Of a DNA stretch of 64,000 nt, positions 11,150-21,766 are shown piece by piece (position 1 is the stretch's first letter; every line of letters starts with the position of its first letter). A model generated the notes under the pieces. It was not told the origin of the DNA and did no database searches. It worked only from the letters and a program-made list of their open reading frames with translations. Location of the stretch: contig NW_020194628.1 in NCBI RefSeq assembly GCF_002865645.1, positions 1,922,001 through 1,986,000 on the forward strand. The letters are read 5' to 3'. This DNA is from Hyaloscypha bicolor E. Its lineage: Eukaryota; Ascomycota; Leotiomycetes; Helotiales; Hyaloscyphaceae. The translations under genes and the position numbers were made by a program.

Positions 11150-11557
11150 AGAAGGTTTTGCATCTGCATCAGCATTTTGCATGAGCATCAAGGAATGCAT
11201 AGAAGGTTTTGGCGCTGGAGTCGGGAATTGATATTCATACCCCTTTCTTGTAGTGTGGCATTGGATGCATTGGCATTTGGAATTGCATCGAGCGGCGTTT
11301 CTACCATTGCGTGGCTTTAGTCAAGCCTAAAACAAAAGAGATATAATAAGAGCATCACTGCACCATTACTATAATCTCATCTTATCGTACAATTAAGTCC
11401 TGTAAATGCCGTCCTAACTCAACGCTAAACAAGACAATGCAGGCAATGAGATCCTTCAGATGCTCGCTCCCAATTACCCAATAGAACTAGCAGTAGACCT
11501 CCGATATGCACGCTTCCCACAACGCCCGCAACACTAACACACCACCAAGTCAATCAA
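11150..11557. other. Convergent 3' region
   Basis: This AT-rich stretch lies between the convergent CLC and ICMT genes and contains TAATAAGA at 11344-11351, suitable as polyadenylation context. No gene is seen. Confidence 0.5.
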
Positions 11558-12469
11558 TCACCTAATCCCCGGGATCCCAACCCACGTCCTCGCCCTATAC
11601 TCCACATACTCCTCCCCAAAAAACTTCACCAGCAACTCCTCCTCCCCCCTAATCCTGCGATCAAAGAACCGGAACAGCGCCAACGGGTACGCCACAAGGA
11701 ACACCCTGTTCCCACACATAAGCTGCGTGCCTACCGCCCACCAGAAATACCCGAAATAGCTCGGATGCCGCAGGATAGAGTAGATCCCGGATGTGACGAG
11801 CCGGTGGGATCTTGCTTTTGTATGCCGCACTATGTGCGAGAAGTTGGAGCCGGCTGTTAGCATTGCTAGTGCGCGGGTCGACTGCCCGATTACTATGAGA
11901 GAGAGGCCGAGGACGAGGAGGATGGTCTGGATGGGTGGTGGGAGGAGGGAGGGCGCGAGGAAGTACGAGATGAGGGGTTCGAAGAAGAAGGCAGAGTGTG
12001 CCATTGAGTATGCGGAGCCATTGGAGGAGAGTAGGAAGGAGCCCGTTGTTGCTGCGTTACTGTTTGCGTAGGCTGTGGTGTAGAACTCGAGGAAGTGGAA
12101 GGTTGACAGAGTCGCGAGGAAGAAGGGGGGGCGCCAGAGGGGATGCCCTGTCCAGAGGAGGACGAGGGAGAGGGAGAGGGAGAGGGCGAAGACTATGCCG
12201 AGGAGGCAGGAGCGCAGAGCTATGCCGGAGAGGGATTTCGACTGGTGAGGAAGGAATTGCTGTTCGTATCGATCGAGGGCTGCGAGGATGTCTTCTGGTT
12301 GGGAGGGTGCTTGGGGGCCTGGGTTATGCGCGGCGTGACCGAGACCACCGCGGTTGATGAGGTGTGCGGCATCGTTGAGGACGTTCCATCGAGGGGGCTC
12401 CCAGGCTTGAGGTTCGTAGTCGGAGTGGTGGGCTGAGTCGTTCGCGGAACCATTTTCTGAAGTCGACAT
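11558..12469 (-). CDS. Protein-S-isoprenylcysteine O-methyltransferase
   Basis: A single exon of 303 codons from Met at 12469. Several membrane segments follow a polar N-terminus of about 90 residues. The C-terminal ICMT (Ste14) catalytic signature is clear: 'HRLVTSGIYSILRHPSYFGYFWWAVGTQL' and then 'RIRGEEELLVKFFGEEYVEY', which bind S-adenosylmethionine and the prenylcysteine. The enzyme carboxyl-methylates the C-terminal prenylated Cys of CaaX proteins such as Ras, Rho and a-factor-type pheromones in the ER membrane. An alternative in-frame Met at 12532 would add 21 residues; the inner start gives the more typical N-terminus. A hexanucleotide run at about 12165-12185 encodes alternating Ser-Leu in a membrane helix. 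Confidence 0.9.
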   Translation of the reverse strand: MSTSENGSANDSAHHSDYEPQAWEPPRWNVLNDAAHLINRGGLGHAAHNPGPQAPSQPEDILAALDRYEQQFLPHQSKSLSGIALRSCLLGIVFALSLSLSLVLLWTGHPLWRPPFFLATLSTFHFLEFYTTAYANSNAATTGSFLLSSNGSAYSMAHSAFFFEPLISYFLAPSLLPPPIQTILLVLGLSLIVIGQSTRALAMLTAGSNFSHIVRHTKARSHRLVTSGIYSILRHPSYFGYFWWAVGTQLMCGNRVFLVAYPLALFRFFDRRIRGEEELLVKFFGEEYVEYRARTWVGIPGIR

Positions 12470-13399
12470 GTTGGAGATGGTTAGGTTGAGGAATCTATGT
12501 GCAGAGTGAGTTCGAAAGATAGATATGTTCAAACTCCGCAGCTGGTAGTTCTAGATTTGGCGGTCAACAACCGCTGATATGTCACGACTTCCATCCCAAA
12601 TGAGGCTGTTTTGAGATAACACATCCCATGTGATGATACGAGGAAATTGTTTCCACGCGGCAGTATTTCGGAGCTATTCTGCTTTTGTCACGCATATCAG
12701 GCTACACCGCCCACGGGTAAAAGTGGGGTGACATGCACTCCCCAGTCACAGATCTCATGCAGGAATTATTCGAGTTGCGAAAATGAAGTTTTATTTATCC
12801 CTTGTTGCCACCTGTATAATGTCATTAGGGACCGTAGCTCAACTCATTTTTCAGTAGCTACAGGTAGAAGAAACTTGCTCAATCCGCGTGCCAACTGTGG
12901 TTTTCAAAGAGTGACTGTGTCTCTTTCATGGCAACTTTCATCGTTGAAAAGATTGTCACGGAGAGGATGAGGACGGTCTGTTCGACTAACGCTCACCATT
13001 TGATTGCGAGACCAGCGTTTACCTCCTCGAAGGGCTTCAGCCACCGGTTCTAACGGCGTTGAATATCCTCTGTCTCGTCCGTCTTCAAATCCATTTGAGA
13101 GAGCAATCTTCATCCACCTTTCACTCAATATCCCCCGAGTTGAAGGCGTTCCTATCGTTGATGACGTGATTGAATACTCCAAACTGTCTCTTGAGCCAAG
13201 AGGTCTAGCTTTCCAAATCGTCGACCACACTCCAGTTGAGATATACAACAAGACTGAAGGTCAGGACTCTGGCCAGGCCATGGTTATTTCAAGAGAGTAT
13301 AATGTCGTGGCGGCGGTGGCTGGGTCCCCTGGATATTGAGATGATATTGCAACCATGCCAGTGGTGCTGTGTTTGTATAGAGCCGTCGGATGTTCACGT
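12470..13399. other. Intergenic region, no convincing gene
   Basis: Long open frames on both strands around 12904-13339 overlap each other and lack homology features. The right end is the 3' flank of the TMEM170-like gene; the left end is the promoter of ICMT. Confidence 0.4.
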
Positions 13400-13960
13400 T
13401 CATAAACCTCCTTGAATGGAAAATGACGACAGAATCAATATCAAGACGTTGATCAGCGCCCATATAAATGGGATCCATGTCGACATTTTGAAGTATCCCG
13501 CATTGTATACTGTGCCAAGGCTTGAGAGTGTCAGTCGTGCGTATGCCGGAATGAAGAGGGCCATCTCAACCAGGTCCACAAGCAATGACTTACATCAAAC
13601 CAACGATACTTCCGGCTAACAGAGCCTCAACCCCAGCAACCAGAGAGTAGAGTAGTGGGATGGCCCAAACATATTGCCAAGCTTTCTTGCCTTTTCCCAA
13701 TTGCATCAACACGGCAAATGCTGCCACAGCCAGATGGAACACAGCAAATATGATAAGGGTCCAGAGAAGAGTATGGCGCCAAATATCGTGGGCATAGTAA
13801 AGGTAATTCGCAACGCCTGGCTTTGCCTTGTAGGGCCAGTACAGAGATGGAAATGGAGGCGTGGTGTAACCAAGCGGTGCGGTACTGGAGATGTGGACGC
13901 TATTGATCAATTAGTTCACCAAAGAGTAGAATGGCACGGCGATACTGACTTGAATGGCAT
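13400..13960 (-). CDS. TMEM170-family small membrane protein
   Basis: Three exons (13950-13960, 13594-13899, 13400-13520) join to 145 codons. The first exon is only 11 nt and supplies 'MPF' plus two bases of the next codon. Three hydrophobic helices follow a conserved lead ('YWPYKAKPGVANYLYYAHDIWR'-type segment), and the end 'GYFKMSTWIPF...LSSFSIQGGL' is the family's most conserved part. In animals TMEM170A shapes ER sheets and the nuclear envelope; the fungal role is not established. The second splice acceptor was chosen at 13521 (CTCAAG) because only that joins 'GLILGTVYNAGYF' in frame. It is divergent from PEX8, with only 193 bp between the starts. Confidence 0.8.
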
Positions 13961-14153
13961 GACGGCCGTGGCCACCCTTGTTGGGGGTTGACCAGTTTCG
14001 GGATCGTTAGATTTTGAAGTGTCGTTGAATTGAGGTTGCGCTTGAACGCGAAATCGCGGAAGGCTGGAGATGCCTCGGCTGAAGAGCTCCGAAAACATTC
14101 AAGCTCACACTGCCAAGAAACAAAACACAAACATCAATGGCAATTCAGTAACC

Positions 14154-16211
14154 ATGCCGGCAGATCGCCTTCTTACGAATGTGCTTCGCGCATATCAAGG
14201 CCTTCCTGATCCAAAGCAGAATGATAGAATTCTGTCCAGCACGACCTCGCTGCTTACCACGCTCTCTAATCCTCTGAACGTGACGCTCCTGACCTCACAC
14301 CTGCTTACCGCGCCGGCAATATGGAATCGAGTTGATGGGTTACGAACATGCCTTCGAATAATCAGCGTCTTCAATACTGCTGCCATCACGGTGCACAAAA
14401 ACCAGCTTGAAGGCCACCCAAAACCATACGATTTGTACCAACCAAGACAGGGAGGTGGAATAAGCTGTGACGACTGGGCAAAAGCTGTGGTCAAGGGCTT
14501 AGATGATCGGACGCCGAGATGGCAACACATACTGGCCATAGCAGGTGTACTGCTTGGAATGGAGGGACAAGAGAGACATGGCCTATCCAGAGGGTTGAGG
14601 TCCACCCTTGAAACTGCTATGGTGACCGCTGCAAACCTCGCCTTGGAAAATCAGGCAAGTGGTGGTATCCTAGGAGCCGAATCTATTGTCCTGGCTCTCA
14701 ATCATACATTTCCGCTCTTGTCCGATAATGTCAGACGAGAGCTAAATTACGATGCCCTGGTTATGATCATGATTCCGGCCATGACATCCACGGAAGGATA
14801 TGAGGAAGGATACTTTTTGGAAGCCATTGACCACGATGTCAGACCAGGAAACAAATTCGACTGGTCAGCAAAATCGCCCTCGTTTCTTCATTTACAGAAA
14901 CTGGCCTCCAAGCCTTTAATATCTTCCATGGGACCATTATCAAGGCTTATCGCCCATTCGATTGAGAATATGAATGGTTCATTGAGATTGGTTGAAGTCC
15001 AAGAACATTTGCTTAAATTTACAGACAATTTGTTGCAAAGATGGCAGACGAATAAGCTGTCTGAGATTGACACCTCAGGAGAAGCTACCTTTCTCACTCC
15101 CGAAACACTTCGAGTTACATTTCCAGTTCTTTGGCAAGTTCTAAAAACTGCCATGTTTGCAACAGTTGTCATCCTGCGAGCAGTAATAGGAAGGACGCTC
15201 ATCGATCCCATCCTGGCCTCTCCACAGCAAGCGCCAGTCACCGCTTCCCAGACCCTCCTCATCCTCAAGAATATCCACTTCATCTCCTCCCGGCTTGGTT
15301 CAAATGCCTTCTCTGCATACACATTTGTCAACCTCGCCTCAATCGATATCCTCACTCGCTACCCCGCCTCTTCACTCTCCTTCCTTCGCTCCATATACCC
15401 TACTCAAGCCGGGCAAATACCTGCTCATCCGTTAAAACGCAATCACGACCTCTTCTACCTCAACACAGCTGAACACTTCACTCTGTCCCTCTCTCCGGCC
15501 GATGCCGAATTACTCATCGTGGCGCCCTGTACACCATATCTAAACCCAACCGCCAACGCTCATCTTCTCGAAATCTTTGAAGCTGCACACAGCGCCATGT
15601 TATCTGTCCTTGCAGAGCCGCAAAATGCAGATTTAACAGCAAAAGTATTACCCTTTTATATGGAAAGTCTTTTTGCTTCTTTCCCAAAGAATCTGAGTCC
15701 AAGGCAGTTTAGATTTGCCTTCAAAGCGTTAATGCAGATCTCCACGCCTCCGAATCCCCTATCAAGCTCACAACCAATGATGGCGGAGACGTTGCTAGAG
15801 CTGCTGCACCATCGGGCTTTAGGCGCACCTACAACGCCGCTTCCGCCATTTATGGCTATCAAAAGCGAAGCAGATGCTAAAATACTGGAAGTTCCACTCT
15901 CAGAGCAAGCCGTCTTGCTCCTGACATTACTTGATGCCCTACCCAACGTTACGTTGAACGTCCTGGGAGAGTGGCTTCCTTTGGTAGCGGATCTTCTGAA
16001 TGTGATTCAGGATAGGAGTATGAGGGAGCATTGTAAGAAGAGGTTTTGGGAAGTAATGGAAAGTGGAGAAATGGATGTCGAGAGGAGCGCTGTTTGCGTT
16101 TCTTGGTGGAGCACGAGGGGTGGTAGGGAGAGGGTGTTGTTTGGTGATCAGGGCGAGGGAGGTCCGTTCATGAGTGGCGGACTTGGGGTGAGAGATGGGA
16201 GTAGACTATAA
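14154..16211 (+). CDS. PEX8: Peroxin 8 (intraperoxisomal import factor)
   Basis: One exon of 685 codons from Met at 14154 (upstream in-frame Met at 14070 looks like leader). The sequence matches the filamentous-fungal PEX8 family: 'MPADRLLTNVLRAYQ', 'LLTTLSNPLNVTLLTSHLLTAPAIW', 'DRTPRWQHILAIAGVLLGMEGQ', 'PLSRLIAHSIENM' and a long helical solenoid. It ends in Ser-Arg-Leu, a PTS1 signal; PEX8 proteins are imported this way and bridge the docking and RING complexes on the lumenal side. The protein therefore acts in matrix-protein import, including that of PTS1 enzymes such as the KAPA synthase encoded at 41.8 kb. Confidence 0.87.
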   Translation: MPADRLLTNVLRAYQGLPDPKQNDRILSSTTSLLTTLSNPLNVTLLTSHLLTAPAIWNRVDGLRTCLRIISVFNTAAITVHKNQLEGHPKPYDLYQPRQGGGISCDDWAKAVVKGLDDRTPRWQHILAIAGVLLGMEGQERHGLSRGLRSTLETAMVTAANLALENQASGGILGAESIVLALNHTFPLLSDNVRRELNYDALVMIMIPAMTSTEGYEEGYFLEAIDHDVRPGNKFDWSAKSPSFLHLQKLASKPLISSMGPLSRLIAHSIENMNGSLRLVEVQEHLLKFTDNLLQRWQTNKLSEIDTSGEATFLTPETLRVTFPVLWQVLKTAMFATVVILRAVIGRTLIDPILASPQQAPVTASQTLLILKNIHFISSRLGSNAFSAYTFVNLASIDILTRYPASSLSFLRSIYPTQAGQIPAHPLKRNHDLFYLNTAEHFTLSLSPADAELLIVAPCTPYLNPTANAHLLEIFEAAHSAMLSVLAEPQNADLTAKVLPFYMESLFASFPKNLSPRQFRFAFKALMQISTPPNPLSSSQPMMAETLLELLHHRALGAPTTPLPPFMAIKSEADAKILEVPLSEQAVLLLTLLDALPNVTLNVLGEWLPLVADLLNVIQDRSMREHCKKRFWEVMESGEMDVERSAVCVSWWSTRGGRERVLFGDQGEGGPFMSGGLGVRDGSRL

Positions 16212-16395
16212 GTTAATGAAAGCGAAATGATACCAATGAATTTGTACGCTAGGTTATGAAGGTGATGGTAACACCATTTTCATCTTTGTTTGAGAAAGCA
16301 GCAAAACATCTTATAGTTTCTCGTCAATTTATTAAATACCCATTCTACACATGATCTAACCTAATTCTTTTTTGTATACCTCTTTGATTGAATAC

Positions 16396-18259
16396 TCATT
16401 GCAGTTTACCTTCCACATCCGAGTCGGTTTTAGGCACATCACTTCCAGTAAGCTGACCATTGCTCTTCAAGTCGACATCTGCTGTCTTCACAGTACCAGA
16501 CTCCAATACCTCACTTGGTCCCTTGTCAACTCCCTGCTCTGTATTCAAAATCCGATCCAGACTCAACTCTTCAGTAAAGAAACTCGAGATAAGGGCTACC
16601 GCATTGAACGCGATCAAGGTAGCCCAGATCAGCTTTAGAGAATCTGCGAAAACTTGTCTGAGCACCAGCTTGTCGTGGGAATCATTCGGAAGCAGCTTGA
16701 TGACTTCCACGACACCAAGAACATTTTGGGCAAGCCCCTCAGTCTGGCGACTGAAACTCGAGGCCTCGAGCTTATGCTGAAACGCGTTTTGGAAAATGAC
16801 ACCGAGGATAGCGAGGCTCAAAGACATTCCCAAGGTGCGGGAAGTCATAACCATAGCAGCCGCATGAGCTATATCCTCATCTTTGGCGCTGGCTTGTATC
16901 GCAAGCCTCATAACCGGCATCAATATCCCAACGCCGATACCGGGTAAGCAAGTGGTAAAGATCCATTGTGGGATGGTGATATTGAGGTCAAGCCTCATCA
17001 TGATTCCGACCCCCAAGACAGCCATAGTCCACCCAACCCAGAGAATCTTGCGATATGACCCAAGTTTCTTTAATGTGAAACCTGTGATAGCTGCGGACGG
17101 GGAGACAGCCAGGAGGATGGGAAGAATAGCGACGCCGGATATGATGATTGAGTAGTCTTTGACTGCTTGGAAGTAGAGAGGCATGTAGTAGATGACGGCC
17201 CACATGTTGAGGCCGGAGACTAGACTCTGCCAATAAACTGTTGTTGCTGTTCTGTTGTTGAAGATTCGCGTTGGGATGAGAGGGTGCTTGGCGCAGTATT
17301 GCTCCCATACCACGAAGAGTGCTACACCGGCGATGCCTAGGAGCAATGGGACAAGCGTGTGGTAACTTGACCAGGGGAACATGAGACCACCCCATGATAC
17401 GGCGATGAGGGTCGATGTCGCAGATGTCATTAACAGAAAACATCCAATCCAATCCACCTTTTTAACTTTGCCCACAAGCGAGCCTTTTGTCGGGCGAAGA
17501 CGAAGGGATATTGGTAGCAGTATGAGAGAAGCCACTGCACTGTTGATTATTAGTCCAGTTACAAGATTCGAAAAAGGGGACTTACAAAGGCAACATTATC
17601 CAGAATATCCACCTCCAAGTCGCCTTCTCCGTGAAAGCCCCTCCAATTAACGGGGATATTGCGCATCCTATTGCCCACGCAATAGCGTTCATGCCGAAAT
17701 AGCCTCCTCGATGCCTGAGAGGTACCAAGTCCGTGATGATGATCTCAATGAGCGAAAGACTTCCACCGCTACCCGCACCTTGCAGTGTTCTCCCAACCAA
17801 TATCGTGGGAACATTATGCGCCAATGCACATATGATTGAGCCTGCGATAAAGAGCACGAGTGTTGAAATCGCAACTGGTAGTCGGCCAAAGGTATCAGAA
17901 AATGCAGCGAAAGGGGTTTGGCAAACGGCACTAGCGAGTAGATATGATGTGCCAATCCAAAATGCTTGAACTGAAGAACCATGGATGTCTTGTGCTATGC
18001 TCTGTCATCTCCAATGTTAGCATTTGTACGTGTATATTCAGAAACGGGTCCTAGAAGGAAGACTTGCGGGTAGGGCAACTCCGATGGCAGTGCTTTCCAA
18101 AGCTGCATAGAAGGACATTACCAACAAGACTGAAAATGCAACATTCTCTCTTGTTCCAAGCTTAAAATCCCCTTCAAGAACTTGTCGAGGTCCATTTGCC
18201 ATCGTATCGTCATTTTCGCTGGATGTTTGTGAACGTGATGTCTCCTGTGTTTGTATCAT
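16396..18259 (-). CDS. MFS drug/metabolite efflux transporter (DHA type)
   Basis: Three exons (18068-18259, 17586-18001, 16396-17539) join to 583 codons. The cytosolic N-terminus (about 45 residues) leads into the first helix with 'ESTAIGVALPSIAQDIHGS'. Motif A-like 'DTFGRLPV' follows, then motif C region 'GRTLQGAGSGG' and 'RGGYFGMNAIAWAIGCAISPLIGG'; helix count suggests the 14-TM exporter group. Substrate cannot be read from sequence. The first intron (18002-18067) uses a GC donor (GCAAGT) with a good branch point and CAG acceptor; the second is 17540-17585. It lies beside two Zn(II)2Cys6 regulators, which is common for exporters of secondary-metabolite or detoxification loci. Confidence 0.88.
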
Positions 18260-18798
18260 TTTTGCGATGAGACTGGCAGCCTCCTCCCTGTTGCAAAGAA
18301 ATTCAAAATTGTATCTTCCAACACTGACTACATTCCAACGCTGGAAGGATATATATAGCCTTAGGAAATAGCAAGACCCTTTAAGATTTTCGATCGGAGC
18401 TGATGTGATGTATGAGTGGCTGAGTAGCGTCGAATCCCCGCGAAACGCCCCGAGACGCCGGAATCGCCTTTCGGCTGTTCATGAATCGGCTTAAAATGGT
18501 CTTCGTATTCCCGAGGTTTCCATTCAATTGATATCTTGCGAGCTGCCCATTTAATCTACCCTCGTCTCCACAAGACCCTGGAGGGACGTACTGAAATTTT
18601 TGCTCACGCAACACCCACTCCAAAATTGGCATGCTCTCTCTCTGGGTATTTCTCAAAAGACTTCTCTAGAAAGGAACCGATGCCAACTCCCAGCTGGATA
18701 CTTCCACGCATTCTAGTCCCCCATAACTCTATAAGAAAGTGTTTCTGCTTCAAACTGTACATCCGACCAATTTCAGTAATCGAACTTGCCACACAACT
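18260..18798. promoter_or_regulatory. Upstream region of the MFS gene
   Basis: A TATATATAG element lies at about 18350-18358 on the plus strand. No coding region is convincing; the right part is the 3' flank of the regulator gene. Confidence 0.4.
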
Positions 18799-20709
18799 TC
18801 ACATCAACATGAGCTTGAAGTGGAGACTTGTCATTACGTCCCCCCAATACCCATCTCCGAGAGAAGGGACAGGATTGTTCAAGCGCCGCCTCTTCCAGCA
18901 CTCTTCCAAGAATTTAAGCACGTTCCACCCTAAACCAACGGACGTTTCGCTGACGCCGGCTCCAGAAATCATGTTCCTGATCATTGTGTGCTCGTCCTCC
19001 TCCAAAGCTAACGACGCCGTGATTAATATGGGCCAAAATGCTGAACGTGGCAAAAGCGGATTTGGAAGTCTTTTGAGCAACTCCATCGTCTTGCAAACGT
19101 TCTCTCGAATCTCGGGCAGTTCTGGGCATGGGCCAGAGACCACCACATGAAGATAAGTCAAAGCTGCACGCCCGTAAAGCTCAGTAACATAGTCTGCGTG
19201 TTCTGAAAGCGGCGTTAGGTATGGCAAGGCTGGCCTATCACGAATTATGGGATGTTTGCGATCCTTCGTGAACTTGTCAAAGGCCTGTTCCAGCTCACTT
19301 TCTAACAGGGTTGCCCTTTTGGCAAGCTCGATGATGCTCAGTGTTCCATTTGATTGTGAGGTCCTTTTCCACGAATCCAGAGAAGCAATCTTTCCGATGG
19401 AGATCAAGGCCCAGTTTTGGATGCCTCCAATTTTATCCAGACGAAGAGGAGGATCGTCGCCACCAAGCAAACGCTCATGATGTTCTGCAAGAAAAGGACT
19501 TGAGCCTAGGGAGACAGCGCTGGCGATGTCTATCCATGTGAAGACCGCCATTAAGAACTTAAGTAATACCTCATCCTCATTGAAGAGCAAAGAACCCTCT
19601 GAGTCATGTGGGGATATGGAAGATTGTGGAGAAGGATCGGGTTCTGGAAATGGTATTGGTGAGATGAGAACGTTTACGAGCCCTGAAACAACGTCTGTGG
19701 CTCCCTTCATGTGGATCTGCCAGTTTTCAACGCCTCCAGCAAACCCCTTCACGTTGAAACATGGTTAGCGTACGACCTTAGATTTTCTTGTCATGGATGA
19801 CAAAATTGTAAAAGAACATACAATAAAGGCGATCATTTGAAGAATGCATCCGAGGACTTTCATACTATCCTCCAAACTTCGAGTATCCTTTTGTTGACTG
19901 TAGACTCGGATGTATTGCTGTAGGTTCTGCAGTGCTGATCCAAGTTGTGCCAAGCTAGCCTGTTTTCGCTCCTTGGCTCCGTTCGGCACTTCAATCATTT
20001 CATAACAATGAGCACTCATTGCTAGGGTCATGTGGTACATGGGAGGGGTCCGGAGGAGGAGGGATAAAAGCCATCCCCTTCCTCCTTCCGCGGCGGTTGG
20101 ATTGTACATCCTGAATTGGATAGGGAAGACGTAGTCTAAATAATACATAAGCAGCGAGGCTTCGCGTCCTTTTAGCGCTTGCGGCAAGCTATAATCGACA
20201 GGTCGTGGGGTTCCCAAGCTAGTGGTTGCTCCTTCGAAGCCGTTGAAGTTCTCGTTTCTAGACAAGGTAGCAAATGAAATAGCAGGCCCGGGACGGAACC
20301 CAGTCTTCAAAGCTGGACCAGTGGGAGTATTTCCAGGTGTTAATGTGACACCGGCTTGCGAGTGTTCCCGTAAGACTACATTTGCAAACTCTTCCTCAAG
20401 CTGCGCGTTGTCGTCTGGTATTGGAAAATGGTGTGGAGACAGTGCATTAGAATTGCTTCGATCCGGTCGATCCCGCGCAGGAGCTGGTGGAGGTTCTCGT
20501 CTTGCTGCATTCTTAATTTGACGTCGGGTTTCTGCTGTAGCTGCCTTTTCTTTCTCACCGCCGTCCATCCACTCAGGTCTCAATCCATAGCCATGGCATG
20601 CGATGCCTAGACCTTCACAAGTCGCACACACTGGCCTGAGCTCATCACACTTCTTCCTCCGCAACCGACAAGTCCAGCAACCAAGTCGGCTTCGCGACCC
20701 TCCTGCCAT
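18799..20709 (-). CDS. Zn(II)2Cys6 transcription factor, fungal TF domain family 2
   Basis: Two exons (19822-20709 and 18799-19746) join to 611 codons. The binuclear zinc cluster sits at residues about 10-35 with spacing C-x2-C-x6-C-x6-C-x2-C-x6-C ('GCWTCRLRRKKC...CATCEGLGIAC'). A proline-rich linker follows, then the helical fungal-specific regulatory region ('LLMYYLDYVFPIQFRMY', 'SLLLRTPPMYHMTLAMSAHC', 'NWQIHMKGA'). I start at Met 20709, directly before the zinc cluster; longer in-frame starts exist. The intron at 19747-19821 has donor GTATGT and acceptor GAAG. It neighbours the MFS exporter on the same strand and may control it, but this is inference. Confidence 0.88.
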
Positions 20710-21766
20710 CGGTGGTTTTAAAAAAGCGTAAAGATACGTAGATCTACTTAGAGTACAAAGAGCGAAATTTGAACTCATGGGTGGGAGCGGATGCGAAACG
20801 CAGCGAGACGCAGCGAGACGCCTGCAGAACGTCAGCACTAGCACTCATGCTTAACTTCGAGTTGATTGGTTCATCTACTCGTAAACGAGACCGGGGAAGC
20901 AGCTGCAACCTCGGCTCTTCGAGATACAGCCCTGCGATCCATGTATGGAAAGCAGATTTCTTGTGCGAGAGTTTGCTCTGAATTGGAGGTGCAACTTTGC
21001 AGTACAAGGATCTGAAATATTTGCTCAAAAAGTAAAGCTGCGAGACACTTGAGAAGTCGAGTCAGTGCAACGCGCATCTTCAAAATCAGAACATACAAAG
21101 AGAATGTCTCGGTGAGCCTGGGCATCTGAGAGACATATCTTGCTCGATCTGGCTCGAGTTGAATGCAGCGGCCTTTCCGTTTAATATGCCCATATCGCCG
21201 GGGTCAGCCAAACCTCAGGAACGAAGCTGGGAAGATCATCTGCGAAGTCCTTTCCCGGTAGCTTGGGCGTCGAAGTGAGGCCTTGAAATCGATCGTTGAA
21301 AGGAAAGTGGAACATTGAGAAATGGTGACTACCATTCTACTCTATTGTGCAGCCATCAGTCGGGCAGGGTTGCCGGACCGCCCAGCTAGAAACTAACAGT
21401 GCAGGGCTGGACTACTGCTTGATTTGTGAAGCATTATTTTCAGCTGGTCTGAGAGAGCCACATTGCTGGCTGGAGGTGGAAGATGTTCCTGAAATTGAGA
21501 GAGCAGAGGATGGGTGAGGATTTTGAGGAACCTGAAAGATAGCTTCAATCGGGAACCCCTGTTTAGATCACGTGATTCACACGACGACTGTCTCAGGCAG
21601 CATCTTTTGCAACAACCGACTCAAAAGCTCGCCTTCTTCCAGCTCTCCGCGCTCAAACAGCCCTCACTATTACCTCAGGCATATTTCCCCAAACTTGGAA
21701 TATTGTGGTTATCAAAGCCAGCAAGGAGGGTTACGGGTCCTCCCCAAACGGCTGAAACGGGACGAC
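20710..21766. promoter_or_regulatory. Divergent upstream region of two transcription-factor genes
   Basis: About 1.05 kb between divergent Zn(II)2Cys6 genes. A short direct repeat (GCGAGACGCA twice) lies at about 20801-20820. No gene is seen. Confidence 0.45.

Noticed and set aside
12904..13339. Long open frames on both strands (about 110 codons each)
   Set aside because: The overlap alone can keep both open; neither looks like a protein family and the region is the 3' flank of the TMEM170-like gene.
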